Part shown: piece by piece, positions 16,391 through 24,911 of the stretch
Numbering within the stretch: the first letter of the stretch is position 1
Layout of the letters: each line of letters starts with the position of its first letter
From: CAZCBN01 sp964496975
GTDB lineage: Bacteria; Planctomycetota; Phycisphaerae; Phycisphaerales; UBA1924
NCBI GenBank assembly: GCA_964496975.1
Contig: CAZCBN010000001.1
Span: 62,001 to 126,000 of the forward strand
Reading direction: 5' to 3'
Length of the DNA: 64,000 nt
Program-made: the position numbers and the translations under genes
Notes under the pieces: model-generated
The model's database searches: none
Told to the model about the DNA's origin: nothing
Seen by the model: only the letters and a program-made list of their open reading frames with translations

Positions 16391-16396
16391 AGTGTA
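16391..16396 (-). promoter_or_regulatory. Candidate -10 hexamer close to the MidA-like start
   Basis: TACACT on the minus strand ends 6 bases before the ATG at 16384. It would give a leaderless or near-leaderless transcript for the possible operon running to 12013. No convincing -35 box is visible. Confidence 0.3.
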
Positions 16397-16436
16397 ACGT
16401 GACCGGGGGGCCCATCCACGCCGGCGCCGTGGACGT

Positions 16437-16836
16437 TCATTGGCGCCCCGTCATTCGTTGAATGCGTTCCGCCTCGGCCGGGTACTGGGCGGCGAGGTCA
16501 TGGTCACCGGCCAGCTCGAAGTCCGCGACCTCGAATCCCGGCGCCACCGTGCAGCCGATCAGGCAATACGCGACGCCGGCGGGCAGCAACGTGCCGAACC
16601 AGGTGCCCGCCGGGATGACAAGTTGCGGACGCTCGCCCGCGGCCAGGTCCAGGCCCAGCCGCGAGACGACCGTGCGGCCGTCGGGGAACAGCTGCAGGAC
16701 CTCCAGCGGCCCGCGCGCCGCCATGCGACGCGGCCGGCACCGTCATCGGGGCGCGGTAGGTCTCGGCGAAGTATCCGCGCTCCGGATGCGGCGCCAGACG
16801 CAGCGCCTCGATCAATTCCCGCACACGTGGGGTCAT
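16437..16836 (-). pseudogene. DUF985-type cupin, internally deleted and frameshifted
   Basis: The N-terminal piece from an ATG at 16836 reads MTPRVRELIEALRLAPHPER and continues to YRAPMTVPA, the typical start of cupin_5/DUF985 proteins. The C-terminal piece in another frame (16724-16437) reads GPLEVLQLFPDGRT, VIPAGTWFGTLLPAGVAYCL and CTVAPGFEVADFEL, the typical end. Between them about 40-50 residues are missing, namely the TAIYFLL and W-H-x-x-x-SDE-WHF stretch that holds the metal site, and the frame changes at about 16722-16745. The gene therefore cannot make a normal protein. The downstream frame has an internal ATG, but it lacks the first strands of the barrel. Confidence 0.8.
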
Positions 16837-16872
16837 GGGGTGATTGTCACCCGGCCCCACGTGGATGTGCGC

Positions 16873-17262
16873 CTACTTCGCGCGCTCGGCGTCGACCGTG
16901 ACTTCCGCCGTCTGGCCCTGGAAGGAGAGCACCTGGTTGCCCTGCAGGCGGCCCTTGACGAGCTTGAGCGTGAAGCTCCGCAGCGGCCCGTCGGGCTGCT
17001 GCACCTGGAAGGTCACCGACTCACCGTCGACCACGCCCTTCTCCACCGTCCACTGGCGCGCGGGCTCCGGGCCGACCGTGCCGGTCAGCGTCTTGCCCTT
17101 CTGGACGAAGTGGAAGGTGAAGGTAATCGACTGGCTCCGGCCGTCGGGCAGCGACCGGGTGAAGGTCGCGTTCCAGTCACCGGAGACGTCGGCGGTCTGG
17201 GCGGCAACGCCCGCTGGGACCAGGGCCAGGGCGACGAGCAACAGCACACGAAGAGTTTTCAT
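16873..17262 (-). CDS. Small secreted beta-barrel-like hypothetical protein
   Basis: 129 residues from the ATG at 17262, which follows a GGAG site and begins a signal peptide (KTLRVLLLVALALVPAGVAA). The mature part (SGDWNATFTRSLPDGRSQSI, FHFVQKGKTLTGTVG, FTLKLVKGRLQGNQVLSFQG) has the alternating pattern of a lipocalin-like beta barrel, common among secreted proteins that describe energy content of a small ligand domain. The ligand is unknown. A longer frame upstream of 17262 lacks these signs. Confidence 0.7.
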   Translation of the reverse strand: MKTLRVLLLVALALVPAGVAAQTADVSGDWNATFTRSLPDGRSQSITFTFHFVQKGKTLTGTVGPEPARQWTVEKGVVDGESVTFQVQQPDGPLRSFTLKLVKGRLQGNQVLSFQGQTAEVTVDAERAK

Positions 17263-17364
17263 GCTCCGTCGAAACGGCCGTCGCCCACCGTTGGTTCCCA
17301 CGCCTCCGTCCGATTGCGCCCGTTTCACCGACATCTCACGCGTCGCTCACCGTTCGGTGACGCC

Positions 17365-20094
17365 CTACTCCATCCGTAACGCCATGGTTGGTTCGACGCG
17401 CAGGGCCCGCCGGGTGGGCACGATACACGCCAGCAGGCAGACGCCCAACATCACCACGCCGTAGGCCGCGATGATCGCCATCTGGCCGGCCGTCAGTGAG
17501 CCGGTCAGCCCCGGCATCTCGGTCTCGATGCTGCCGCCCAGCGCCAGCAGACCGTTGCCGATCAAGACGCCCAGGCCGACCTGCAGGAGGGGGCGCCGGA
17601 AGATCGCGGTGACGATTCGGGTCCGGTCCGCGCCGAGCGCCACACGCACGCCGATCTCGCGCGTCCGGCGGGCGACGATGAACGACAGGACGGCGTAGAT
17701 GCCCGACAAGGAGAGCACCAGGGCCACGACCGTCATGACCACCGTGACCCGCAGCCAGAGCCGCAGCACCCACGTGATGTCGTCGGTCACCTGGTCCACC
17801 CGCTGCACCTCGGACAGGCGCAGCATCGGGTCGATCGCGGTGGCCATCTCGCGCAGGTCCGGCGCAAACGCCAGCGGGTCCCCGCGCAGATGCGCCAGCA
17901 GATACGTCCTCGAGAGGGCGTCGGGCGGTGACGGCAGGTACAGCCCCGCCGCGCGCTCCACTCGGGTCGGCGCTCCCATCCCGAGGTCATCGACGACCCC
18001 GACGATCTCCATCCAGGGGCCGGGCACGCTGGCGGGATCGCTCCGTCGCGGACCGAATCGCACCTGCTGGCCGACGGGATTCTGTCCTTCGAGCACCTGG
18101 TCGACAAACCCCTGATCGACAATGGCCACCCTCGGCACCGGGGCGAAGTCTGCTGCGGTAAACGCCCGGCCGGCTCGCACCTGGGTCTGCAGCGCGTCGA
18201 AGTACGACGGATCGATGCGGGCCAGGGTGGCGATGCGCATCGGCGCGTCCGCGCCCGCCGCGGCGGCCTGCGCCTGGCGTTCCGCGTCGCCGGGCAGTTC
18301 GATGCGCGCCTCCGGACGCGGGGTGCGCGGCAGCCGATCGACAAACGTGACACTCACCACGCCAGGCTGCGCGGCCACACGGCGGCGCAAATCCTCAAGC
18401 CGCGCCGCGAACGCGTGGCGGTGCGCGTCCCGCTGCGCGTCATCATCCGCCACCGCCGGGTCGTCCAGCTGCACCTGCGCCGCGAGGTACTCCTCGGTGG
18501 GAAAGCCCGTCTCGAACGTCTCGGTGTGCCGCAGCAGCCACTGCTCCTGATACACGATGCCCGGAAACGCCACCGTGACGGCCACCTGCAGGACGATGAC
18601 CGCGGTCCAGATGCCGCCGAACTGCAATCCGCCGGCGCCGGCCGTGGTCTGTTTGAGGCGCGCGCCCATGCCGCGCGTCACCTTCATCGCGGGCAAGACG
18701 CCGGCAATCGCCGACCCCAGGATCGCCAGGCCCAGCGCAAACAGCACCGTCGCCGGCGACAACGTGACGTCGTACCAGAACGGCAGGCGGCCGAGATTGG
18801 CTTCGAGGAATGGCCGCCCCCACGCCGCGAGCGCCAGGTGGGCGGCGATGAGCCCGACCACCGCGGCGACGCCGCCCAGCACGAGCGCCTCGGCGAACAA
18901 CTGCGCGACGATCCGGCGACGGTTGGCGCCCAGCGCCGTGCGCACGGTGAACTCACTCTCGCGCGTCGCGGCCCGCGCAAACAGCAGCAGGGCGATGTTG
19001 CTGCACACCAGCACGAGCAGCAGCACGGCGAAGCCGTAGATCGACGCGAAGATGGGGAACTCATCGTCGCCGGGTCCGGCGTTGAGCTCCGCGTACGGCG
19101 CCACGACCGGCTGCAGTTGCGCGTGGGTCGCCGGCTGTTCCCCGGCGAGCCACCGGCCCACCGTCGCCACTTCCGCCTGGGCGGTGTCGATCGTCGCTCC
19201 GTCCGCCAGCACACCGAACACCGAGATCGCCGGTCCGGACCGCGGCGCATGCGCCTCGGGAATCAGACGAAGCGGCGTCCACACATCGTGCGCGACGGGA
19301 AACTCGAAGCCCTCGCGCATCACCCCCACCACGGTGACGTGGTCCTGCCCCAGTTGGACACGGCGGCCGAGCACGCCCGGGTCGGCTCCGAAGCGGGTCT
19401 GCCACACGTCGTACCCGATGACCGCCACCGCCGGCGCGTCAGGCCGCTGATCGTCCCCGGTCAGGACCCGCCCCATCAGCGGCGTGCCGTCCGAGACGAC
19501 AAAGGCGACCGGATCAATCTCGGCGACCTGCACCGGACGCGCCTCCCCCCCGGCGACGATCAGGTTGCGTGACACGTCCTGCCACGCCCCGACATTGGCC
19601 ACCGACCTCAGGGTGCGGCGCCACACGCCGAAGTCGAACAGCGCGCGCGGCTCCCCCGTCATCGCCGTCGTGTCCCAGTTCCGGATCTGCACCAGCCGGT
19701 CGCCCTGAGGCAGCGGCACGGTCGGAGACATGACGATCGAGAGCACCTGGAAGATGACCGTGCCGACACAGATGGCAAACGCCATCGCCAGGCCGCCGAC
19801 GATGGTCAGTCCCGGGTACTTGATGAGCATGCGGCCGCCCAGCCGCATGTCGAACACCAGCGCGTCGAGGCCGGGCAGCCCGCGCCGCTCGCGCTGGGCC
19901 TGCTGCACGCTGGTCACGCTGCCCATGCGCGCCAAGGCCTGCCGGCGCGCCTCGTCCGGGGACAGGCCGGCGCGGATGTTGTCGTCGGTCTGCAGGTCGA
20001 TGTGACTCTGCAGTTCGTCAGCGAATTCCTGTTCGGCGGCCCCGGGGCGCACGAAGCCCCGCAGTCGCAGCCACCACGCGCGCCACACTCTCAT
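17365..20094 (-). CDS. ADOP-type duplicated ABC transporter permease
   Basis: 909 residues. An N-terminal cytoplasmic segment (about 1-75, ADELQSHIDLQ and LSPDEARRQALARMG) is the signature of the acidobacterial duplicated orphan permeases. It is followed by two copies of the MacB-like periplasmic domain plus FtsX permease core. The helices lie near 95-120, 350-475 and 500-520, and again at about 780-900, ending in LLACIVPTRRALRVEPTMALRME. No ATPase gene is adjacent, as usual for this family. It follows a PadR repressor gene by 9 bases. The likely role is mechanotransmission or export at the envelope; the substrate is unknown. Confidence 0.9.
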   Translation of the reverse strand: MRVWRAWWLRLRGFVRPGAAEQEFADELQSHIDLQTDDNIRAGLSPDEARRQALARMGSVTSVQQAQRERRGLPGLDALVFDMRLGGRMLIKYPGLTIVGGLAMAFAICVGTVIFQVLSIVMSPTVPLPQGDRLVQIRNWDTTAMTGEPRALFDFGVWRRTLRSVANVGAWQDVSRNLIVAGGEARPVQVAEIDPVAFVVSDGTPLMGRVLTGDDQRPDAPAVAVIGYDVWQTRFGADPGVLGRRVQLGQDHVTVVGVMREGFEFPVAHDVWTPLRLIPEAHAPRSGPAISVFGVLADGATIDTAQAEVATVGRWLAGEQPATHAQLQPVVAPYAELNAGPGDDEFPIFASIYGFAVLLLVLVCSNIALLLFARAATRESEFTVRTALGANRRRIVAQLFAEALVLGGVAAVVGLIAAHLALAAWGRPFLEANLGRLPFWYDVTLSPATVLFALGLAILGSAIAGVLPAMKVTRGMGARLKQTTAGAGGLQFGGIWTAVIVLQVAVTVAFPGIVYQEQWLLRHTETFETGFPTEEYLAAQVQLDDPAVADDDAQRDAHRHAFAARLEDLRRRVAAQPGVVSVTFVDRLPRTPRPEARIELPGDAERQAQAAAAGADAPMRIATLARIDPSYFDALQTQVRAGRAFTAADFAPVPRVAIVDQGFVDQVLEGQNPVGQQVRFGPRRSDPASVPGPWMEIVGVVDDLGMGAPTRVERAAGLYLPSPPDALSRTYLLAHLRGDPLAFAPDLREMATAIDPMLRLSEVQRVDQVTDDITWVLRLWLRVTVVMTVVALVLSLSGIYAVLSFIVARRTREIGVRVALGADRTRIVTAIFRRPLLQVGLGVLIGNGLLALGGSIETEMPGLTGSLTAGQMAIIAAYGVVMLGVCLLACIVPTRRALRVEPTMALRME

Positions 20095-20103
20095 GCGTCG
20101 TCC

Positions 20104-20454
20104 TCACCCCTGCTCTTCGCCCGGCGAGAGGAAGCGCGTCATGAGGGCCGCCGTTTCCTCCCACTGCCGGGTATCCCGTTCGATCTGCTTCCGCCCGGCT
20201 CGCGTGAGCGCGTAGAACTTGGCCTTGCGGTTGTTGTCGGAGACGCCCCACGCCGCGGTGATCAGTCCCTCCTGCTCGAGCTTGAGCAGCGCCGGATACA
20301 ACGTGCCGTAATTGATCGACAGCTTCCCGTCACTGATCTGTTCGATGCGCCGGGCGATGCCATACCCGTGCTGCTCGCCCATCGTCAACAGCGTGCGCAG
20401 GATCATCAGCGACAGGGTGCCTTGCCAGACCACATGTTTGTCGGGTGCCGTCAT
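20104..20454 (-). CDS. PadR-family transcriptional regulator
   Basis: 116 residues from an ATG at 20454, chosen because family proteins begin close to LSLMILRTLLTMGEQHGYGI; the open frame continues upstream without homology. The winged helix includes IEQISDGKLSINYGTLYPAL, LLKLEQEGLITAAWG and KFYALTRAGRKQIERDT. It is paired with the ADOP permease, a standing arrangement in acidobacteria in which the repressor controls its own operon. A TATGG/CCATA inverted repeat lies 4 bases upstream of the start. Confidence 0.9.
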   Translation of the reverse strand: MTAPDKHVVWQGTLSLMILRTLLTMGEQHGYGIARRIEQISDGKLSINYGTLYPALLKLEQEGLITAAWGVSDNNRKAKFYALTRAGRKQIERDTRQWEETAALMTRFLSPGEEQG

Positions 20455-20457
20455 ACC

Positions 20458-20472
20458 TATGGCTTTCCCATA
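20458..20472. promoter_or_regulatory. Weak inverted repeat before a PadR gene
   Basis: TATGG (20458-20462) and CCATA (20468-20472) are separated by 5 bases, just upstream of the PadR start codon. The spacing is the same as in the stronger repeat before the second PadR gene (32402-32424). It could be the PadR operator. Confidence 0.3.
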
Positions 20473-20639
20473 CGAATACTCCCTGGAGGTGGTTCCCGCC
20501 ATTTTTCGTCGTGGGGCGCGGCGCCGATCCTGAGTCACTGGTGCGCCCTGCCGCGCGACTGAGTTCCTTCAGTGCCTGCGCCCCGCGCACCGCCCCGATG
20601 CCACTGACAGAATCGTGCGCCCGTACACAGTTGACGTCG

Positions 20640-20669
20640 TTGACGACGTGTCAGTCCCGGCGGTAGATT
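20640..20669 (+). promoter_or_regulatory. Sigma70-like promoter for the coiled-coil protein
   Basis: TTGACG (20640-20645) and TAGATT (20664-20669) are 18 bases apart. The expected start is near 20676, followed by GGGGAG (20686-20691) and the ATG at 20696. A second TTGACG sits at 20631-20636. The rest of the 240-base gap from 20455 shows no gene. Confidence 0.5.
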
Positions 20670-20695
20670 CACGGTCCCGCTCCCCGGGGAGACGG

Positions 20696-21646
20696 ATGAT
20701 GATCAGGACTCGGATGACCGCGACGCTCGTTCTGATGCTGGTGGCCGCGCCCTCCACGGTCGCCGCGCAAGGCCGCAGCGCCGCCACGCAGAACCAGACG
20801 CAGCAAGGCACGCCCTTCCAGCAGATGCAGACGCAGCTGGCCGCGCTCGAGGCGCAGGTGCTGGCGATGCGCCAGCAGATCGAGGCGTTACAGGCGCAGA
20901 TCAGCCAGGTGGAGACCTCACTGCAGGCGCAACTCACGACGATCAACGCGACCTTGTCGACCCTGCAGGCACAGATTGCCGAGCAGGCCGAGACCACGGC
21001 GTCGCTGGCCGCCCGCATCGCGGCCAACGAATCGGCGATGGCCGCGCTGACCAGCGCGGTCAGCGCGCTGAGCGACCAGCTCGCCGCCACCGAGGCGTTG
21101 ATCGCCGCCAACGCGGGCGACCTGGCGGCGCTCCGGAGTCACGCCACCAGTCTGCAGGCACTCATCGACGCGCACACCTCGCAGATCACCGTCCTGCAGC
21201 AGCAGACGGCCGGCCTCGCGGCGTTCCAGGCCAACCTGGCGAACGGCGCGTGTGTCACCGGCGCGGCCATCCAGGACATCGCGTCCAGTGGCTTTGTCGT
21301 GTGTACGCAGACCGGCGGCGGCGCGTTGCAGACCGTGACGCGGACGGTCGGCACCACGCTGTTCACGGGCACCAACTTCCTGACGGTGGGCTGCCCCGCT
21401 GGGTACGTCGCCACCGGGTCAGGCTTCAGCGTCCCGGCCATCGTCGAGGCCCATCACTACGTGGCGAGCCTCAATCCCCTCACGCTGACGGTCACCAACG
21501 GCGTCCGGAACGTGGTGCCGATCACGGTGTCGCAGAGCACGACAGGCGCGACCACCGCCACGGTGCAGGTGCAGTACCACCCGCAGAGCTTCTACGGCGG
21601 CTACTTCTTCCAGGCCCAGGTCACGTGCGCGCGGTCGCTGCCCTGA
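20696..21646 (+). CDS. Secreted coiled-coil protein with C-terminal beta domain
   Basis: 316 residues from an ATG at 20696 with a GGGGAG site. A signal peptide (TATLVLMLVAAPSTVAAQ) is followed by a long Gln/Ala-rich coiled coil (about 35-190) with heptads such as LAALEAQVLAMRQQIEALQA and the repeated LQAQI. The C-terminal domain (about 195-316) has cysteine pairs (CVTG...VVCTQ, VGCPAGYVATGSGF, VTCARSLP). It resembles surface or phage-fibre-like trimeric stalks, but I do not recognise the family. Confidence 0.7.
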   Translation: MMIRTRMTATLVLMLVAAPSTVAAQGRSAATQNQTQQGTPFQQMQTQLAALEAQVLAMRQQIEALQAQISQVETSLQAQLTTINATLSTLQAQIAEQAETTASLAARIAANESAMAALTSAVSALSDQLAATEALIAANAGDLAALRSHATSLQALIDAHTSQITVLQQQTAGLAAFQANLANGACVTGAAIQDIASSGFVVCTQTGGGALQTVTRTVGTTLFTGTNFLTVGCPAGYVATGSGFSVPAIVEAHHYVASLNPLTLTVTNGVRNVVPITVSQSTTGATTATVQVQYHPQSFYGGYFFQAQVTCARSLP

Positions 21647-21671
21647 TCGGGCCGCCGGACCGGGGTCGCGG

Positions 21672-22484
21672 CTACGGTGTCGCCGGCGCCGTCCACTGCA
21701 GCATCGCCACGACGCGCCAGGTGCCGTCCAGCCGGGCGAGGTGGAGATGGGCGGTGGTCTGGCCCAGCTGGAATCGCGCGGCAGCGATGTCGTGGTCGAT
21801 GCCTTCGACCACGATCTGCGCCTGGGCCGCATCCCCCGGCACCGTGCCGAATCCACGCGCCAGACCGGCGACGAAGCGCTCGGCATTCTGATCCATCAGG
21901 ACCCGGGGCCGCCCTTGCCGGCCCGGCGCGAGGACGCGCAGATGCGCCAGCGGGTGCAGAACGGCGCCGGCGTCGGCCCCGGTGGCCCCGGTCATCAGTG
22001 TCGCAAACGCGCGCACGGCGCGCGACACGGCCTCGGTGTGGTCCTCCGACGCGCCTGTGGGCGGCGCGTGCCAGAGCACACTGACGATCTGCCACGCGCC
22101 CTGGCGTTTCGCGAGCAGGACGTAGTCGTTGAAGCGTGCCGAGAAAACGCGGCCGGAGGCCGTCTCGGGACCGGCCATCAGCACCTCGGCCGTCAACCGG
22201 CGGTCGGCCGGAGCGAGCTTGGCGCCATGGGCCGCATCGACCAGGGTCTCGGCGTTCATCTCGGCCAGCAACGCACTGGCGCCCGGGCGCGGCATGACCT
22301 GGCGTTTGGACAACGCCGGCGACACGGCCCGTGCGACACGGTCCGGTTCACCGCCATAAAATCCGTCGGCGTAATCATGCAGCGCCTGCAGGATCGCGGT
22401 CCGATCGTCGACGGGCGCGGCTCCCGGCGACACCGCGGACACACACAGGCACAGCGGAAGGAGGACGGCGAGTCTGTGGGACAT
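21672..22484 (-). CDS. Secreted protein with two lumazine-binding-like (NTF2-fold) repeats
   Basis: 270 residues with a signal peptide (AVLLPLCLCVSAVSPGAA). Two halves follow the same plan. The first reads ILQALHDYADGFYGGEPDRV... to FNDYVLLAKRQGAWQIVSVLWH. The second reads VRAFATLMTGATGADAGAV... to HLARLDGTWRVVAMLQW. This matches the putative lumazine-binding (SnoaL-like) family of small alpha+beta folds. The ligand or activity is unknown. It ends convergent with the coiled-coil gene, 25 bases apart. Confidence 0.65.
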   Translation of the reverse strand: MSHRLAVLLPLCLCVSAVSPGAAPVDDRTAILQALHDYADGFYGGEPDRVARAVSPALSKRQVMPRPGASALLAEMNAETLVDAAHGAKLAPADRRLTAEVLMAGPETASGRVFSARFNDYVLLAKRQGAWQIVSVLWHAPPTGASEDHTEAVSRAVRAFATLMTGATGADAGAVLHPLAHLRVLAPGRQGRPRVLMDQNAERFVAGLARGFGTVPGDAAQAQIVVEGIDHDIAAARFQLGQTTAHLHLARLDGTWRVVAMLQWTAPATP

Positions 22485-22501
22485 GGCCCGGGACTATACC
22501 A

Positions 22502-22837
22502 CTAATTCGTCACTTGGCTAATTACCAATATAAGAAGGCACACGTCCCGCAACAGCCGCCGCAGTTCGGCGATGCGTTTTTCGTCCCGCCGGTAAAACGT
22601 CCATTGTTTGATGCGGGTCGTCTTGAGGAAGCCCGCCTGGGTCAACACCCGCAGGTGTTCACTGGCGGTCGGCTGACTGACGCCCAGTTTGTCGGCGATG
22701 AACAACCCGCACACGCCATCTTTCACCAGGTCACCGTACACCTGGGGCGGGAAGTGGGCCCGGGGATCCTTCAGCCAGGCCAACACCTGAAGCCGACGAT
22801 CGTTGGCCAGCGCCTTGAGCAGGAGTGCCGCGTGCAT
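22502..22837 (-). CDS. ArsR-family transcriptional repressor
   Basis: 111 residues. The winged helix has LLLKALANDRRLQVLAWLKD, then GVSQPTASEHLRVLTQAGFL and KTTRIKQWTFYRRDEKRI. There is a pair CGLF upstream of the recognition helix, but no ELCVCD-type metal site. It may therefore answer to a non-metal signal or protein partner. It is divergent from the LytS-type kinase, and a short inverted repeat abuts its start codon. Confidence 0.9.
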   Translation of the reverse strand: MHAALLLKALANDRRLQVLAWLKDPRAHFPPQVYGDLVKDGVCGLFIADKLGVSQPTASEHLRVLTQAGFLKTTRIKQWTFYRRDEKRIAELRRLLRDVCLLILVISQVTN

Positions 22838-22855
22838 CGTGGTTACGGTGCCACG
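22838..22855. promoter_or_regulatory. Short inverted repeat next to the ArsR start
   Basis: CGTGG (22838-22842) and CCACG (22851-22855) are separated by 8 bases and begin right beside the repressor start codon. This is a plausible but short ArsR operator. The remaining 80 bases to the LytS gene hold a TAGAAT hexamer at 22923-22928. Confidence 0.3.
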
Positions 22856-22938
22856 GCGGCCGCCGTCGTGGCAACCAGGGGCTTCGAGACGACGGCGGAC
22901 ACGGTTCGCTGTCTCGCAGGATTAGAATCGTTGCCCTG

Positions 22939-24045
22939 ATGCCCGACGAGCACCGGAACCGCCGCCTCCTGCTGGAGACGTCGCTCATCTTCGCGGCCTG
23001 GGCGATCTTCGGACTGCTCCTCGCCCACCAGAGCTACATCCAGGCGTCGATGGGCGGACGGCAGATGCCCATGTACGTGGCGCTGCGCCCCGCCATGTTG
23101 GAAGCGGCGTTGTGGGCCCTCACCACCCTGGTCATTTTCTGGCTGGCCCGGCGCTTCCCCCTCGATCGCGGACGCGTGCTCACCGGCCTCGCGGTGCACC
23201 TGGCGGCCGCCGTCGGCATTGCGCTCGCGCGCAGCGGCGTCATGGTCGTACTGAGCTGGTACCTGCCGTGGGTGCGTCCGCGAACGTTCAGCCTGCAGTT
23301 CTGGAGCACATCCAGCCAGAACGTCCTCTTCTACGCGCTCCTGCTCGGCATCGGACACCTGCTGCTCTACTACCGCCGCTATCGCGAGCGCGAACGGGCG
23401 GCCGAACAACTGGAGAAGGGGTTGACCGAGGCCCGGCTGCAGGCGCTCAAGATGCAGCTGCAACCCCACTTCCTCTTCAACACGCTCAACGCGATCTCGG
23501 CGCTCATCCCCGCCGACGCGCAGCCCGCCAGGCGCATGGTGGCCCGGCTCGGCGACCTGCTGCGCGCCACCCTCGAGCACGAGGCCACCCAGGAAGTGAC
23601 GCTGCGCGAGGAAATGGCGTTTCTCGAGCCCTACCTCGAAATCGAACAAGCGCGCCTGGAAGATCGGCTGACAGTGGTCATCGACGTCGCCCCCGACACG
23701 CTGGACGCCCGAGTGCCCCATCTGCTGCTGCAGCCGCTGGTCGAGAACGCCATTCGTCATGGCATCGCCTCACGCATCGAACCGGGCCGGGTCGTGATCT
23801 CCGCGTCCCGCGGTGCGGACGAGGTGCTGCTGCTCGAGATCCGCGACGATGGCCGCGGCCTGGATCGCGATCATGGCGCCAGAGCGCGCCGGGGCGTCGG
23901 ACTCACGAACATCCGGGCCCGGCTCGAGCAGCTGTACGGCCCCGGACACCGGTTCACGCTTGAAAACCACGCCGAGGGCGGCCTGCTCGTCCGCATCCGC
24001 CTCCCCTACCGCCGAGCCGTGACGGGTGGAGAGGCCGGCCGATGA
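22939..24045 (+). CDS. LytS/YehU-type sensor histidine kinase
   Basis: 368 residues from the ATG at 22939. Four membrane helices span about 13-30, 53-70, 82-103 and 127-145. A coiled linker leads to the His_kinase motif LQPHFLFNTLNAISAL (His177), and a HATPase_c domain has the N-box LVENAIRHG and DDGRGL. This is the family that signals to LytTR regulators. It is coupled to the next gene by an ATGA overlap. A TAGAAT hexamer (22923-22928) lies 10 bases before the ATG. The sensed signal is probably membrane- or envelope-related. Confidence 0.93.
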   Translation: MPDEHRNRRLLLETSLIFAAWAIFGLLLAHQSYIQASMGGRQMPMYVALRPAMLEAALWALTTLVIFWLARRFPLDRGRVLTGLAVHLAAAVGIALARSGVMVVLSWYLPWVRPRTFSLQFWSTSSQNVLFYALLLGIGHLLLYYRRYRERERAAEQLEKGLTEARLQALKMQLQPHFLFNTLNAISALIPADAQPARRMVARLGDLLRATLEHEATQEVTLREEMAFLEPYLEIEQARLEDRLTVVIDVAPDTLDARVPHLLLQPLVENAIRHGIASRIEPGRVVISASRGADEVLLLEIRDDGRGLDRDHGARARRGVGLTNIRARLEQLYGPGHRFTLENHAEGGLLVRIRLPYRRAVTGGEAGR

Positions 24046-24809
24046 CGATTCGCACTGCGATTGTCGACGACGAGCCGCTGGCGCGGCGGCGCATCCGCCA
24101 CCTGCTCGCCGACCAGGCCGACGTCGACGTCATCGCCGAATGCACCAACGGCAAGGAGGCCATCGAGTCGCTCGACGCGGCCCCGCCGGACCTGCTGTTC
24201 CTGGACATTCAGATGCCGGAGGTCGATGGCTTCGACGTGTTGCAGGCGATCGGCGCCGGCCGGGTCCCGGCCGTGATCTTCGTGACGGCGTTCGACCAGT
24301 TCGCCCTGCGCGCCTTCGAGGCGCAGGCGCTGGACTACCTGCTCAAACCGTTCGACGATGAGCGCTTCGGCGCCGCGCTGCAGCGCGCACGCGAGCGGAT
24401 TCGCCAGCAGCAGCGCGGCGATCTGGACCATCGTCTGCAGGCGCTCCTCGACACGGTGCGTGGCGAGCGCGGGTACCTGCGGCGGCTGGTGGTGCCGTCG
24501 GGGCACCGCAGCCTCTTCGTCCGCACCGAACACATCGACTGGATCGAGGCCGAGCGCAATTACGTCCGCCTTCACGTGGGGGGCAAGACCTACCTGCTGC
24601 GTGAGAACCTGACCCACATCGCGTCCTCGCTGGATCCGGCCATGTTCTGCCGGATCCACCGCTCCACGATCGTGAACATCGACCGGATCCAGAGCGTCGA
24701 GACCCTCTTCCACGGGGAGTACGTCGTGGTGCTGCACGACGGCACCAAGCTGACCTCGGGCCGCAGCTACCGGCGTCAGCTCCATGCCCTCATGGGCAAG
24801 GCCGACTGA
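24042..24809 (+). CDS. LytTR-family response regulator
   Basis: 255 residues. The receiver has IVDDEPLARRRIR and D55 in LLFLDIQMPEVDGFD. The C-terminal LytTR domain (about 150-250) has EAERNYVRLHVGGKTYLLRE, LDPAMFCRIHRSTIVNI and LTSGRSYR. It overlaps the kinase gene by 4 bases. Two direct repeats of GTTCGTAC lie just downstream of its stop, before the four-gene operon at 24912, and are good candidate binding sites. Confidence 0.94.
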   Translation: MTIRTAIVDDEPLARRRIRHLLADQADVDVIAECTNGKEAIESLDAAPPDLLFLDIQMPEVDGFDVLQAIGAGRVPAVIFVTAFDQFALRAFEAQALDYLLKPFDDERFGAALQRARERIRQQQRGDLDHRLQALLDTVRGERGYLRRLVVPSGHRSLFVRTEHIDWIEAERNYVRLHVGGKTYLLRENLTHIASSLDPAMFCRIHRSTIVNIDRIQSVETLFHGEYVVVLHDGTKLTSGRSYRRQLHALMGKAD

Positions 24810-24817
24810 GCCGCGAC

Positions 24818-24845
24818 GTTCGTACCGCGCCGGCGTCGTTCGTAC
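24818..24845. promoter_or_regulatory. Direct repeat GTTCGTAC, candidate LytTR binding site
   Basis: GTTCGTAC occurs at 24818-24825 and at 24838-24845, 20 bases apart in centre, within a 102-base gap between the LytTR gene and the aldo-keto reductase-like operon. LytTR proteins are known to bind paired direct repeats about two helical turns apart. The similar flanks (CGACGTTCGTACCGC and GTCGTTCGTACGCG) support a functional pair. Confidence 0.45.
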
Positions 24846-24911
24846 GCGGGATCGGGCGGTTGAGGCCAAACTCGTTGGGCCGGGTCCAGGCCGACCGGTA
24901 CGGTCAGTTCC

